A stretch of DNA of 14,449 nt from Palsa-601 sp052146895 (GTDB taxonomy: Bacteria; Actinomycetota; Acidimicrobiia; Acidimicrobiales; Bog-793). The stretch lies in NCBI GenBank assembly GCA_052146895.1, contig JBKQLZ010000231.1, positions 1 through 14,449 on the forward strand, in the 5' to 3' direction. Positions 1 to 6,552 of this stretch are shown piece by piece; positions within the stretch are counted from its first letter, which is position 1; every line of letters starts with the position of its first letter. The notes below the pieces were generated by a model. That model saw only the letters and a list, made by a program, of their open reading frames with translations, made no database searches and had not been told where the DNA came from. The position numbers were made by a program, and so were the translations under genes.

Positions 1-106
1 GGAAGTGACCGGCGCCGACGAGCTCGTCATCACCACGATCACCCACTCGCACGCCGACCGGGTCCGCTCGTACGAGCTGCTAGCACGCGAATGGCACGGG
101 CAGTAG
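1..106 (+). CDS. Luciferase-like (LLM class) flavin-dependent oxidoreductase, C-terminal fragment
   Basis: This is the last 34 codons of a gene that begins left of the window; reading starts at base 2 and ends with TAG at 104-106. The visible tail contains ADELVITTITHSHADR followed by RSYELLAREW. That pattern is typical of the C-terminal end of LLM-class monooxygenases, which often finish with an ADEL...T...HADR.RSYELLA stretch. Members of the family use FMN or F420 and act on varied substrates, so no substrate can be given from this fragment. The next gene starts inside its last codons (16-nt overlap), so the two are probably co-transcribed and translationally coupled. The family call rests on a short tail only. 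Confidence 0.65.
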   Translation, partial: EVTGADELVITTITHSHADRVRSYELLAREWHGQ

Positions 107-777
107 CCGACGGCGTTCTTGACAATCCGGTGTGGGCCTCACTGACGGGGCCACACGCCGCATTGGCAAGCACGAACGGCAAGGCCGCGCGTTACCCCGA
201 AGAGATGTCCATGTTCATAGGGCTGGACGACCCGCACGATGAGAACGCGTGGGCGGCGCTCGCTGCACTCGTGGAGCCGGGCGGCACGGTCCTTCTGACC
301 CAGGCCGGCGACGTCCCCGCCGGTTGGGAGACCAGGGGCTTCGGTGACGGGGTCCAGATGGTCGGCACCTCTCTGGAGCCGGCGGCCGATCCGGAGGCCG
401 TGACCCTAGGGGCCGATGACGTCCCCGAGATGCTGGACCTCGTGGCTCGCACCCGGCCCGGCCCGTTCCTTGCCCGCACCATAGAGATGGGTCGCTACAT
501 CGGCATCCGGCGCGAAGGCGTGCTCGTGGCGATGGCCGGCGAGCGGCTCCACCCGCCTGGCTGGACCGAGGTGAGCGCCGTCTGCACCGACGAGGGGTAC
601 CGCGGTCAGGGGCTCGGCACGAGATTGGTGAGAGCGGTGGCGGAGGGGATACGGGGGAGAGGGGAGATGCCGTTTCTCCATGCCGCGGCGACGAACACCG
701 GCGCGATTCGCCTCTACGAGTCGATCGGTTTCGAGCACCGGCTCACGACGCGGTTCACCGTGGTACGGCGCGTCTGA
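91..777 (+). CDS. GNAT family N-acetyltransferase (FR47-like)
   Basis: This 228-residue protein is a probable cytoplasmic acetyl-CoA-dependent N-acetyltransferase. The C-terminal half (about residues 100-225) carries the GNAT core: a beta strand EVSAVCTDEGYRGQGLG with the acetyl-CoA pyrophosphate loop RGQGLG at 171-176, then the family-typical NTGAIRLYESIGFE at 202-215. The N-terminal 100 residues form an extra region, with a VWASLTGPHAALA stretch, as seen in two-part FR47-like acetyltransferases. The ATG at 91 lies inside the last codons of the upstream monooxygenase, which suggests coupled translation; there is no strong ribosome site of its own. The gene ends 4 bp before the stop of the convergent peptidase gene, with no visible terminator between them. 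The acceptor substrate is unknown. Confidence 0.87.
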   Translation: MARAVADGVLDNPVWASLTGPHAALASTNGKAARYPEEMSMFIGLDDPHDENAWAALAALVEPGGTVLLTQAGDVPAGWETRGFGDGVQMVGTSLEPAADPEAVTLGADDVPEMLDLVARTRPGPFLARTIEMGRYIGIRREGVLVAMAGERLHPPGWTEVSAVCTDEGYRGQGLGTRLVRAVAEGIRGRGEMPFLHAAATNTGAIRLYESIGFEHRLTTRFTVVRRV

Positions 778-781
778 GCGA

Positions 782-2818
782 TCAGGACTTGAGTCGACCC
801 CCGAACCAGTCAAGGATCAGCTCCGCCCGAGACAACCGATGACCGGGGGCGCCGCTACGAGTCAGCTCGTGACTCTCACCTGGGAAGCGGAGCAGCTCGG
901 GCTCGCGCCCGAGTAGCCGGAGGGCGACGAACAGTTCCTCGGCCTGGCTGATGGGGCACCTGAGGTCGTCTTCGGAATGGACGATCAGCAGCGGCGTAGT
1001 CATGGCTTCGACGTACGAGATCGGCGACTGGCGAAGAAACGCCTGCGGATCCTCAAGGTGCGTGCGACCCACATAGCCCCGAAACGCCGTCGCAATGTCG
1101 GAACTGTGCTCCAGCGCGAGCAGGTTGTTGCATGCACGCTCCGAACAGGCCGCCTTGAAACGATCGCTGTGGCCGATCACCCACGACGTCATGTAGCCGC
1201 CGTAGGAGCCACCCATCACCCCGAGACGGTCGGCGTCCACCCAATCGAAACGGCTGCACGCCTCGTCCACGCACGCCATCACGTCGTCGAAGTCCACCCC
1301 ACCCCAGCCCGACCCCGGGTCGACGTCGCACTCGGGCCAGCGCACGGCTCTCCCCCACGACTCGGCGTAGCCAGAGCTGCCGCGCGGGTTGCAATAGATC
1401 ACCCCGAAGCCGTGCCCTACCGCCAGCTGGAACTCGTCGAAAAAACGATTTCCATACGACGTGAACGGCCCACCATGAATGTTGAGCAGCGTCGGGTACC
1501 GCTGGCCGTCCTCGCCACCAGCGGGCGGCATGGCCCAGCACGGGACCTCGGTGCCGTCGGCCGAGCGGGCGACGAAAGCTTCGGGTTCGACGAGGTCCAC
1601 CTCGCTCGCGAACGGACCCGTCAAGTCGGTGAGCCGACGCTCTGGACCGCTCTCTGGCGTTGGAGCCTGAGGCTCAGAGGCACCGAAGGCGAGCGGGCGG
1701 ACGACCAATTCGGGGAACGTGGTCGGGGTGCTGACGGACATCGCGAGCGTGCCTGCTGCCCAGTCCCACGAGCCGACCCAGCGCTCCCCGTCGACGATCG
1801 CCTCGGGTGCGCCGTCGCCAGCCGCCCGCACTGCGTAGACATGGAGATTGCCTGAGTCCTCCACGCCCAGCAGCAGCCGGTCGCCGGTCCAGACGGGCGG
1901 GCGAGTCGACCCGTGCGCGCCGCAGCTGCGATCGAGGCCCGTCGTGAGCTCTCTCCTGCGTCCGGTCGCGAGGTCGACCACGCCCACTTGCTGATGGCGA
2001 GGCTCGTTGCTCGGCGTGGAGACTCTTACGTAGGCGATCTTCGTGCCATCTGGAGACCATGCCGGGTGTGAGTAAGCCGCCAACGTCTCGGTGAGCCGCT
2101 CGGGAGGACCCGCGCCGTCCGATGGCACGGCCCACAAATCGACGGCAAGGTCGAGATCCCAGGTCTCGTGGCGAGCGGAGGCGAAGGCGATGCGGGCTCC
2201 ATCCGGTGACCATGCGACGCCGTGGGCCTGGTAAGGCCCGTCTGTCAACGGGCGGGGTGGCGACGACCCGTCGGCGTTGACCACCATCACTCGGCTGGGG
2301 CGGTCGAAGACCCAGCCCTCGCTGTCAAGGCGGGAGAAGAGCCGCGTGACTCGGCGAGGCGACATGTCCTTCGGCTTGCGTTCCTCACCTGGCGGGCCGT
2401 ACCGGTCCGCATCGCGGTCCCTGCCGACGAAGGCCATGCAGCGGCCATCGGGGGACCAGGCCAGCTCGGAGACGGTCGTCGGCCAGGCGGCTATGCGTAC
2501 CCGCTCGCCCCCGTGTGCGACGGGTAGAACGCAGATTTCCGACGGCCCATCCTCGGCGTCTGCGACAAATGCCAGCAACCTGCCGTCAGGCGACCATCGA
2601 GGCATCCGGTCGCGGGGCCCGGCAGTGAAAGGACGGGCCGGCTCCCCGCCGTCGGTCGGCGCGAGCCAGACCCGCCGGCGATAGCGGTTGGCCTCGAGGT
2701 CCACGTCGGCGACGACGAACGTCACCATCGTCCCGTCGGGCGACACTCTGGGGTCCTCCACCTGGCGGAGCCTGCCGATGTCGCTCGGTTGCATCCCCGC
2801 GCGTGTCGTTGACGTCAT
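782..2818 (-). CDS. S9 family serine peptidase (prolyl oligopeptidase / acylaminoacyl-peptidase type)
   Basis: This 678-residue protein is a probable cytoplasmic serine peptidase acting on oligopeptides or N-acylated peptides. The N-terminal half is a beta-propeller with at least five PD40-type SPDG repeats, at about residues 26, 76, 122, 204 and 255. The C-terminal alpha/beta-hydrolase domain (about 440-678) has a complete triad: Ser538 in GGSYGGYM, Asp618 in HSEDDLRCP and His650 in ESHEL. The oxyanion region is NIHGGPFTSYG. I chose the ATG at 2818 because AGAGGAG sits 4 nt upstream of it; an in-frame GTG at 2857 would add 13 unremarkable residues. No signal peptide is visible. The length is usual for the S9C subfamily. 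The gene lies downstream of the LysR gene on the same strand but 139 bp away, with a minisatellite between, so it probably has its own promoter. Confidence 0.92.
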   Translation of the reverse strand: MTSTTRAGMQPSDIGRLRQVEDPRVSPDGTMVTFVVADVDLEANRYRRRVWLAPTDGGEPARPFTAGPRDRMPRWSPDGRLLAFVADAEDGPSEICVLPVAHGGERVRIAAWPTTVSELAWSPDGRCMAFVGRDRDADRYGPPGEERKPKDMSPRRVTRLFSRLDSEGWVFDRPSRVMVVNADGSSPPRPLTDGPYQAHGVAWSPDGARIAFASARHETWDLDLAVDLWAVPSDGAGPPERLTETLAAYSHPAWSPDGTKIAYVRVSTPSNEPRHQQVGVVDLATGRRRELTTGLDRSCGAHGSTRPPVWTGDRLLLGVEDSGNLHVYAVRAAGDGAPEAIVDGERWVGSWDWAAGTLAMSVSTPTTFPELVVRPLAFGASEPQAPTPESGPERRLTDLTGPFASEVDLVEPEAFVARSADGTEVPCWAMPPAGGEDGQRYPTLLNIHGGPFTSYGNRFFDEFQLAVGHGFGVIYCNPRGSSGYAESWGRAVRWPECDVDPGSGWGGVDFDDVMACVDEACSRFDWVDADRLGVMGGSYGGYMTSWVIGHSDRFKAACSERACNNLLALEHSSDIATAFRGYVGRTHLEDPQAFLRQSPISYVEAMTTPLLIVHSEDDLRCPISQAEELFVALRLLGREPELLRFPGESHELTRSGAPGHRLSRAELILDWFGGRLKS

Positions 2819-2844
2819 CGGTCTCCTCTGTGAGTTGTGACCGC

Positions 2845-2850
2845 AGGCTA
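2845..2850 (-). promoter_or_regulatory. Possible -10 box of the S9 peptidase gene
   Basis: On the minus strand TAGCCT fits the actinobacterial TANNNT -10 pattern. It lies 26 nt upstream of the ATG at 2818, leaving a short leader that contains the AGAGGAG ribosome site. No convincing -35 box is visible, so this is a weak assignment. Confidence 0.3.
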
Positions 2851-2880
2851 TTGCCACGGAGGCGGGCCGGGTCGACCGCT

Positions 2881-2964
2881 CGGTGCCAGGCTCGGTGCCA
2901 GGCTCGGTGTCAGGCTCGGTTTCAGGCTCGGTGCCAGGCTCGGTGCCAGGCTCGGTATCAGGCC
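2881..2964. repeat. 12-bp tandem repeat (minisatellite), seven units
   Basis: Seven head-to-tail 12-bp units follow the plus-strand consensus CGGTGCCAGGCT. Units 1, 2, 5 and 6 are identical; units 3, 4 and 7 differ by one to three bases. The array fills most of the space between the S9 peptidase start and the LysR gene and runs into the last codon and the stop codon of the LysR gene. Units follow directly on one another with no unique spacers, so this is not a CRISPR array. Confidence 0.95.
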
Positions 2965-3890
2965 GATGCCTGGGAACGGATAGCCGATACGAGAGCCGCC
3001 ACTGGGGCCGCGAGTGGCCGCTGACTCGAGTAGCAGAGGTGATAGCGCCGGAACCGGATGGGCTCGCGAGGTGTGAGCCACGTGAGCGACGGCTCGACCG
3101 CGTGCCGGGCCGTCAGCATCCCTATGCAGGCGTGGCCGAGGCCTGCCGCCACGAGGCGTTGGAGGGCGAGGTTGTCGTCGGTGCGGTACACGATCCTCGG
3201 AGCGATGCCCAGCCGCGCCCAGGCTTCTTCGAGGTCGGTCTGGTAGCGCCACCGCCTCGTCCAGGCAACGACCTCCTGCCCGTCGAGCAGAGCGAACGCC
3301 GGGTCGTCCGAGGCAGCGAGCAGGCTGTCGCGGCGCGTCAGGATCACGAAAGGGTCGTCGATCAACGGGACGGCCACGATGCGCTCGTCAGGATCGGGGT
3401 CGGTCGTGAGGACTAGGTCGACCCTGCCGCGGGCGACCGAGTTGAGAACTGCCTCTCCCTCGGTCACATCGCTCAACACCACGCCGACGTCGGGATGGAC
3501 CTCTCGAAACGCACGCAGCGCGGCAGGCATGACCTCCGTCGCCATCGTCTGGGTGACGCCCACGCGAATGACCGTGCGCTCGTGTCCCGCTTGTGCCAGG
3601 TCGGCCTCCAGCGCGTCGACCTCGCTCAGAGCCCGGCGGGCCCGTCGGTAGACCGCCTGGCCCGCTGGGGTGAGCGCCACCTTTCCACGACCCCCCGGCC
3701 GGTGGAAGAAATCGTGGCCGAGCGAGCGCTCGAGGGTCGCGATCTGGTGCGAGATGGCCGATTGCGTGTAGCCGAGCAGGTCGCCGGCCTGCCGGAAGGA
3801 TCCCTCATCCGCCACCGCCACCACAGCTCGCAGTGCTCGGAGGTCGACTCGCTGAGTTTCAATGAGATCTTTTGATTGTACTGACACCAT
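2958..3890 (-). CDS. LysR family transcriptional regulator
   Basis: This 310-residue protein is a typical-length LysR-type DNA-binding regulator. The N-terminal winged helix-turn-helix spans about residues 16-75, with VDLRALRAVVAVADEGSF, then the recognition-helix region GYTQSAISHQIATLE and the wing ending LTPAGQ. The remainder (about 95-295) fits the periplasmic-binding-protein-like effector domain, including IRVGVTQTMATEVMPAALR and the later strand PFVILTRRD. The ATG at 3890 was chosen because TAAGCT, a TANNNT -10 box, lies 6 nt upstream, which suggests a leaderless or near-leaderless mRNA. The gene is transcribed away from the MFS transporter at 3986. This is the classic arrangement for a LysR regulator controlling its neighbour and itself. 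The ligand is unknown. Its TGA stop is formed by a variant unit of the 12-bp repeat. Confidence 0.93.
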   Translation of the reverse strand: MVSVQSKDLIETQRVDLRALRAVVAVADEGSFRQAGDLLGYTQSAISHQIATLERSLGHDFFHRPGGRGKVALTPAGQAVYRRARRALSEVDALEADLAQAGHERTVIRVGVTQTMATEVMPAALRAFREVHPDVGVVLSDVTEGEAVLNSVARGRVDLVLTTDPDPDERIVAVPLIDDPFVILTRRDSLLAASDDPAFALLDGQEVVAWTRRWRYQTDLEEAWARLGIAPRIVYRTDDNLALQRLVAAGLGHACIGMLTARHAVEPSLTWLTPREPIRFRRYHLCYSSQRPLAAPVAALVSAIRSQASA

Positions 3891-3896
3891 ATCTTC

Positions 3897-3902
3897 AGCT
3901 TA
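3897..3902 (-). promoter_or_regulatory. Predicted -10 box of the LysR gene
   Basis: TAAGCT on the minus strand matches TANNNT and ends 6 nt before the ATG at 3890, as expected for a leaderless actinobacterial transcript. It overlaps the CTTATCGTAAG dyad at 3899-3909, so a protein bound there would block this promoter. Confidence 0.45.
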
Positions 3903-3909
3903 TCGTAAG
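3899..3909. promoter_or_regulatory. Inverted repeat CTTA-TCG-TAAG, candidate LysR operator
   Basis: A perfect 4+4 dyad with a 3-bp centre lies in the LysR/MFS divergent gap. It overlaps the LysR -10 box and sits just upstream of the MFS extended -10 box. LysR proteins commonly bind dyads placed this way. The match to the usual T-N11-A pattern is not clear, so the operator role is an inference from position. Confidence 0.45.
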
Positions 3910-3917
3910 TTTTGTCT

Positions 3918-3926
3918 TGTTATTCT
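3918..3926 (+). promoter_or_regulatory. Predicted extended -10 promoter of the MFS gene
   Basis: TGT followed by TATTCT reads as an extended -10 element (TGn plus TATTCT). It would start transcription near 3933 and give a leader of about 50 nt before the GTG at 3986. No good -35 box is visible, which fits an extended -10 or an activator-dependent promoter. A TTCTAGAA palindrome (3923-3930) overlaps it. Confidence 0.45.
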
Positions 3927-3938
3927 AGAAGTAGCAGG

Positions 3939-3957
3939 TGAAACCGAGGAGGTTTCA
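3939..3957 (+). promoter_or_regulatory. 5' leader hairpin of the MFS mRNA
   Basis: TGAAACC (3939-3945) and GGTTTCA (3951-3957) are perfect 7-bp arms around a 5-nt loop GAGGA. The hairpin lies inside the predicted leader of the transporter mRNA and contains a Shine-Dalgarno-like GAGGAGG that is not at a useful distance from the chosen start. It could be a translational control element or another operator dyad; the sequence does not decide between them. Confidence 0.45.
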
Positions 3958-3985
3958 TTACGAATTGACGACGGAAGGAGGACAC

Positions 3986-5287
3986 GTGATCTCTCAAAGA
4001 CATCTCGGCAAGCGCGAGCTCGCCAGGCTGCGGGCGCTCATGTACACGCTCATCCTCCTCTCCTCGAGCCAGCAGGTGGCGATTGCACCCCTCCTTCCGG
4101 AGTACGCGCGGCGTTACTCACTCAACGGACCGCAAGAGGGCATGCTCCTCGCCTGCGCCGGCGTTGCCACGCTCGCCGTCTCGATTCCATCCGGAGCGCT
4201 CTCGGACCGCTTCGGCCCGCGCCGCCTCACGATTCTCGCCGGCTGGGCTATGGCCGCCGGCTGCCTACTGCAGGCCTTCGCACCGACTTTCGATCTGCTG
4301 CTCGTCGCTCGCCTCGTCTTCGGCGCCGGCTACGGCATCGTCTGGTCGGCTGGCCTGGCCTGGCTCTCTGGCGCAGCCGGGGCCCAGTCGGGTCTGCGCG
4401 GCGTCGTAACGAGCTCGGGGGTCGGCGGCATCGCCGGGCCGGCACTTGCCGGCGTTTTCGCCCAGTACTTCGGGCTCGCGACACCCATGGTCCTAGCGGC
4501 CGTTGCATGCGGGGTCGCGACGGCACTACTCGGCACCGTGAGGATCGACCACCGATTGCCCGCCGAAGCCGAGCGTTCTGGGCTCGTCGAGCGCCTCCGC
4601 GTGGCGATGGCCGACCGCGCCACGGTCGCGTCGCTCGTGGCGGTGGTCGCTGCCGGGATGTCGGCGGGTTTCTTAGCGCTGCTAGTGCCAGTCGTGCTTC
4701 ACGAAGACGGCGTCACCACCACCAGGATCGGGCTCTACTTCGCGTTGTCGTCGGTCCTCTACATAGCCGGAAGCTCGGTGACCGGCTCCCTCGGCCACCA
4801 AGCGGTGCGGGTCCGCACGGCCCTCGCGGCGGTGCTCGTCCTCGTCGTCGTCATGATGCCTGCGTCGATAAGCACCGCATCGATGGCCATCGTCATCATG
4901 CTGTGCGGCGCTGCCTTGGTCCGGTCGGTGCTGTGGTCGGTCGCCTACCCGCTCGGGTCGGCTGCTGCCGAGCGCACCGGAGCCGGGGTCGGGATCATGA
5001 TGGGACTGCTGAACGGTGTATGGGCCGTGACCGCCATCGCGAGTCCACTCGTCGCCGGAAGCCTCGTCGGCTCAGTCGGTGCCAAAGGTGCTTTCGCCGC
5101 CTGCGGGCTCGTGTGCCTCGCCGCCCTCGCAGTCGGGTGGGTTGTCATCCGGCCTTCGCTGCGAGAGGTGACTGCGCCGCTCGCGGACGCCGGCTCAGGA
5201 GACGGCGCCACCGGCCTGCACGAGCTCGACGACCTAGGTGCCTACCTCGGGCCGTCGACCGGAGCGGTGCCACGAGTCAGCGGATGA
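3986..5287 (+). CDS. MFS transporter (probable small-molecule exporter)
   Basis: This 433-residue protein is a probable proton-driven major facilitator transporter of the cytoplasmic membrane. It has about 12 hydrophobic segments, from LMYTLILLSSSQQVAIAPLLP (about 18-38) to the last near 370-388, in two six-helix halves joined by a polar linker around 187-210. MFS motif A follows the second helix as GALSDRFGPRRLTI (70-83), and a GPALAG motif after it resembles the motif C seen in efflux antiporters. The C-terminal 45 residues are polar and acidic (HELDDLG). I chose the GTG at 3986 because AGGAGG lies 4 nt upstream; another in-frame GTG at 3938 would add 16 residues but lacks a comparable site. 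It is divergent from the LysR gene and is probably regulated by it. The substrate is unknown. Confidence 0.9.
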   Translation: MISQRHLGKRELARLRALMYTLILLSSSQQVAIAPLLPEYARRYSLNGPQEGMLLACAGVATLAVSIPSGALSDRFGPRRLTILAGWAMAAGCLLQAFAPTFDLLLVARLVFGAGYGIVWSAGLAWLSGAAGAQSGLRGVVTSSGVGGIAGPALAGVFAQYFGLATPMVLAAVACGVATALLGTVRIDHRLPAEAERSGLVERLRVAMADRATVASLVAVVAAGMSAGFLALLVPVVLHEDGVTTTRIGLYFALSSVLYIAGSSVTGSLGHQAVRVRTALAAVLVLVVVMMPASISTASMAIVIMLCGAALVRSVLWSVAYPLGSAAAERTGAGVGIMMGLLNGVWAVTAIASPLVAGSLVGSVGAKGAFAACGLVCLAALAVGWVVIRPSLREVTAPLADAGSGDGATGLHELDDLGAYLGPSTGAVPRVSG

Positions 5288-5329
5288 GTGCTTGAGCGCT
5301 TGAGCTGAGCGCTGACGCGGGCCGTCGTC

Positions 5330-5365
5330 GTCGCCGTCGCCGTCGCCATCGCCGTCGCCGTCGCC
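5330..5365. repeat. Hexanucleotide tandem repeat (GTCGCC)n, six units
   Basis: Six tandem 6-bp units of GTCGCC, one of them ATCGCC, are preceded by two GTC trinucleotides. The repeat lies about 40 bp after the MFS stop, between two converging genes. On the minus strand it would read as a Gly-Asp repeat, but no credible gene contains it. Confidence 0.92.
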
Positions 5366-5391
5366 GATGAAGGCAATTACTTTTTCGGCGG

Positions 5392-5411
5392 ACATGTAAC
5401 TATTTACACGT
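5392..5411. promoter_or_regulatory. 20-bp operator-like dyad in an AT-rich patch
   Basis: ACATGTAA, CTAT, TTACACGT: the two 8-bp arms match at seven of eight positions around a 4-bp centre. The dyad is the centre of an AT-rich patch (about 5374-5430) in otherwise very GC-rich DNA. It looks like a TetR- or GntR-type binding site, but no gene starts nearby, since the flanking genes converge on this gap. The function is unknown. Confidence 0.4.
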
Positions 5412-5450
5412 CGTGCGGAATTAACTACTTGCCTCGGCGCCGGGCCGGCG

Positions 5451-5476
5451 GGCCGCGTGGCGCGCACGGCGCGGCC
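5451..5476. terminator. GC-rich hairpin between convergent genes, possible terminator
   Basis: GGCCG-CGTG pairs with CACG and CGGCC around a 5-nt loop, with a 3-nt bulge (GCG). It lies just beyond the stop of the small membrane protein gene (minus strand) and about 160 bp after the MFS stop. There is no T-run, so it is at best a hairpin-only terminator of the kind proposed for high-GC actinobacteria. Confidence 0.4.
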
Positions 5477-5480
5477 GCAG

Positions 5481-5654
5481 TCAGAGGACGTTCAAACCAC
5501 CCAGCACGAGGCCGACGATGACGAGAAGGATCCCGAATATCAACGTGCCCCGGACCATGCCGATCACGCCGGCGACGATCAGGACGAGCCCGATTATCCA
5601 AAGCAGCGGGGAGTGAAGCCCGTGGACCCTGGCTACGAGCATGGCGAGTTGCAT
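5481..5654 (-). CDS. Small two-helix membrane protein
   Basis: This 57-residue protein is almost wholly hydrophobic after a short amphipathic start (MQLAMLVARVHGLHS). It has two predicted membrane helices, LLWIIGLVLIVAGVIGMV and LIFGILLVIVGLVLGGL, joined by the tight turn RGT. It resembles the small actinobacterial GPGG-motif membrane proteins, which share LWII...VAGV...RG...GI.LIVVGL.. and a glycine-rich end; here the end is GGLNVL and the full GPGG is missing. I chose the ATG at 5654, which has GAGAGGTGG about 5 nt upstream; a GTG at 5663 is the alternative. A possible -10 box TACGCT lies at 5675-5680. No function is known for such proteins, and its link to the upstream crotonase gene is only positional (52-bp gap). 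Confidence 0.72.
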   Translation of the reverse strand: MQLAMLVARVHGLHSPLLWIIGLVLIVAGVIGMVRGTLIFGILLVIVGLVLGGLNVL

Positions 5655-5674
5655 GGCGACCACCTCTCGGGCCG

Positions 5675-5680
5675 AGCGTA
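5675..5680 (-). promoter_or_regulatory. Possible -10 box of the small membrane protein gene
   Basis: TACGCT on the minus strand fits TANNNT and lies 20 nt upstream of the ATG at 5654, leaving room for the GAGAGGTGG ribosome site. Read-through from the crotonase gene 52 bp upstream is also possible. Confidence 0.3.
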
Positions 5681-5706
5681 ACGGCGCCAGCTACGAGTGA
5701 AGCGGC

Positions 5707-6537
5707 TCAACGCTGGCGGAACACGGGCTCCCGATGCTCGACGAAGGCCTTCGCCGCCTCACGATGGTCCTCTGTGGTGCCCGTGTGGATGTGGTGCGCG
5801 GCCTCCATGTCGAGGCACTCACCGAGCTCGCCGTGGACGGCGCGGTTGAGGTTCTCCTTCATGTAGCGATAGGCCACCGACGGCCCAGCCGCGAGGCGCC
5901 GAGCCCGCTCGAGTGCCTCCCGCTCCAGGTCCTCGGCGGCGAACACGGCGTTGACGATGCCGAGCCGTTCGCCCTCTTCCGCGGTGATGCGCTCAGAGAA
6001 GAAGTAAAGCTCCCGCGCCTTGGCCGCGCCGACCAATCTCGTGAGGAACCACGTCCCCCCATAGTCGCCAGCGAACCCCACCCGGGCGAACGCGGTCGTA
6101 AGGATTGCGCCCGACGCCGCGTACCGCAGATCGCAGGCGAGCGCGAGCGAGAGGCCCGCCCCGGCGGCCGCCCCAGGGATGACAGCGATCGTGGGCTTGG
6201 GCATGCTCCACAGCCGGCCGGCCGTCTCGCGCTGGTTCACCCGCTGGCGATGAACAATCGCGTCATAGGAGAGGGGCTCGGACCGCCCGCTCCCTCCGCC
6301 TCCCTCGCTTGCCATCCCCTTCACATCGCCACCCGCGCAAAATGCGCCGCCGGAGCCGGTGACCACGACGCATCGCACGGCGTCGTCCGTCTCGAACTCG
6401 CCGAGCAGCCTCGCGGTCGCGTTGAGCATCGCTGAACTGAGGGCGTTACGCCTCTCCGGCCGGTTGAAAGTGAGAACGGCGACACCGTCGTCAACGCTCG
6501 CGGAGAGGTCTTCGGTGCCTGTGTCGACCTGCGTCAT
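5707..6537 (-). CDS. Enoyl-CoA hydratase/isomerase (crotonase) family protein, isomerase-type active site
   Basis: This 276-residue protein has the crotonase fold and probably acts on an acyl-CoA in the cytoplasm. The substrate start RPERRNALS (27-35), the oxyanion-hole motifs AFCAGGD (65-71) and GAAAGAG (122-128), and the C-terminal cap are all present. By manual alignment with rat mitochondrial hydratase, both catalytic glutamates are replaced, by Ser130 and Phe150. Asp158 in GFAGDYGGTW matches the catalytic aspartate of PaaG-type 2,3-enoyl-CoA isomerases (GLIPDCGGTW in E. coli PaaG). The end DHREAAKAFVEHREPVF also resembles PaaG. Isomerase or a related reaction is therefore more likely than hydration. 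The ATG at 6537 has an AGAGAAG site about 5 nt upstream. It starts 15 bp after the VOC gene stop, so the two form an operon. Confidence 0.88.
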   Translation of the reverse strand: MTQVDTGTEDLSASVDDGVAVLTFNRPERRNALSSAMLNATARLLGEFETDDAVRCVVVTGSGGAFCAGGDVKGMASEGGGGSGRSEPLSYDAIVHRQRVNQRETAGRLWSMPKPTIAVIPGAAAGAGLSLALACDLRYAASGAILTTAFARVGFAGDYGGTWFLTRLVGAAKARELYFFSERITAEEGERLGIVNAVFAAEDLEREALERARRLAAGPSVAYRYMKENLNRAVHGELGECLDMEAAHHIHTGTTEDHREAAKAFVEHREPVFRQR

Positions 6538-6552
6538 GTCGCTTCTCTCTCC

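Noticed and set aside
2881..2964. CRISPR-like array
   Set aside because: The units are 12 bp and contiguous, with no spacers and no cas genes.
2883..3416. 177-codon plus-strand open frame opposite the LysR gene
   Set aside because: Its start is the repeat array, and the rest is antisense to the conserved effector domain of the LysR regulator.
3938..3985. Upstream GTG start for the MFS transporter
   Set aside because: It lies within the leader hairpin and lacks a good ribosome site; the GTG at 3986 has AGGAGG at a suitable distance.
3862..5295. 477-codon plus-strand open frame overlapping the MFS gene in another frame
   Set aside because: The product is very Arg-rich with no family features, as expected for an off-frame reading of GC-rich coding DNA; the MFS frame has a strong ribosome site and 12 membrane helices.
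5234..5467. Minus-strand open frame with a Gly-Asp repeat that could be a small acidic protein
   Set aside because: The Gly-Asp run is just the GTCGCC repeat read in frame; there is no ribosome site and it overlaps the end of the MFS gene.
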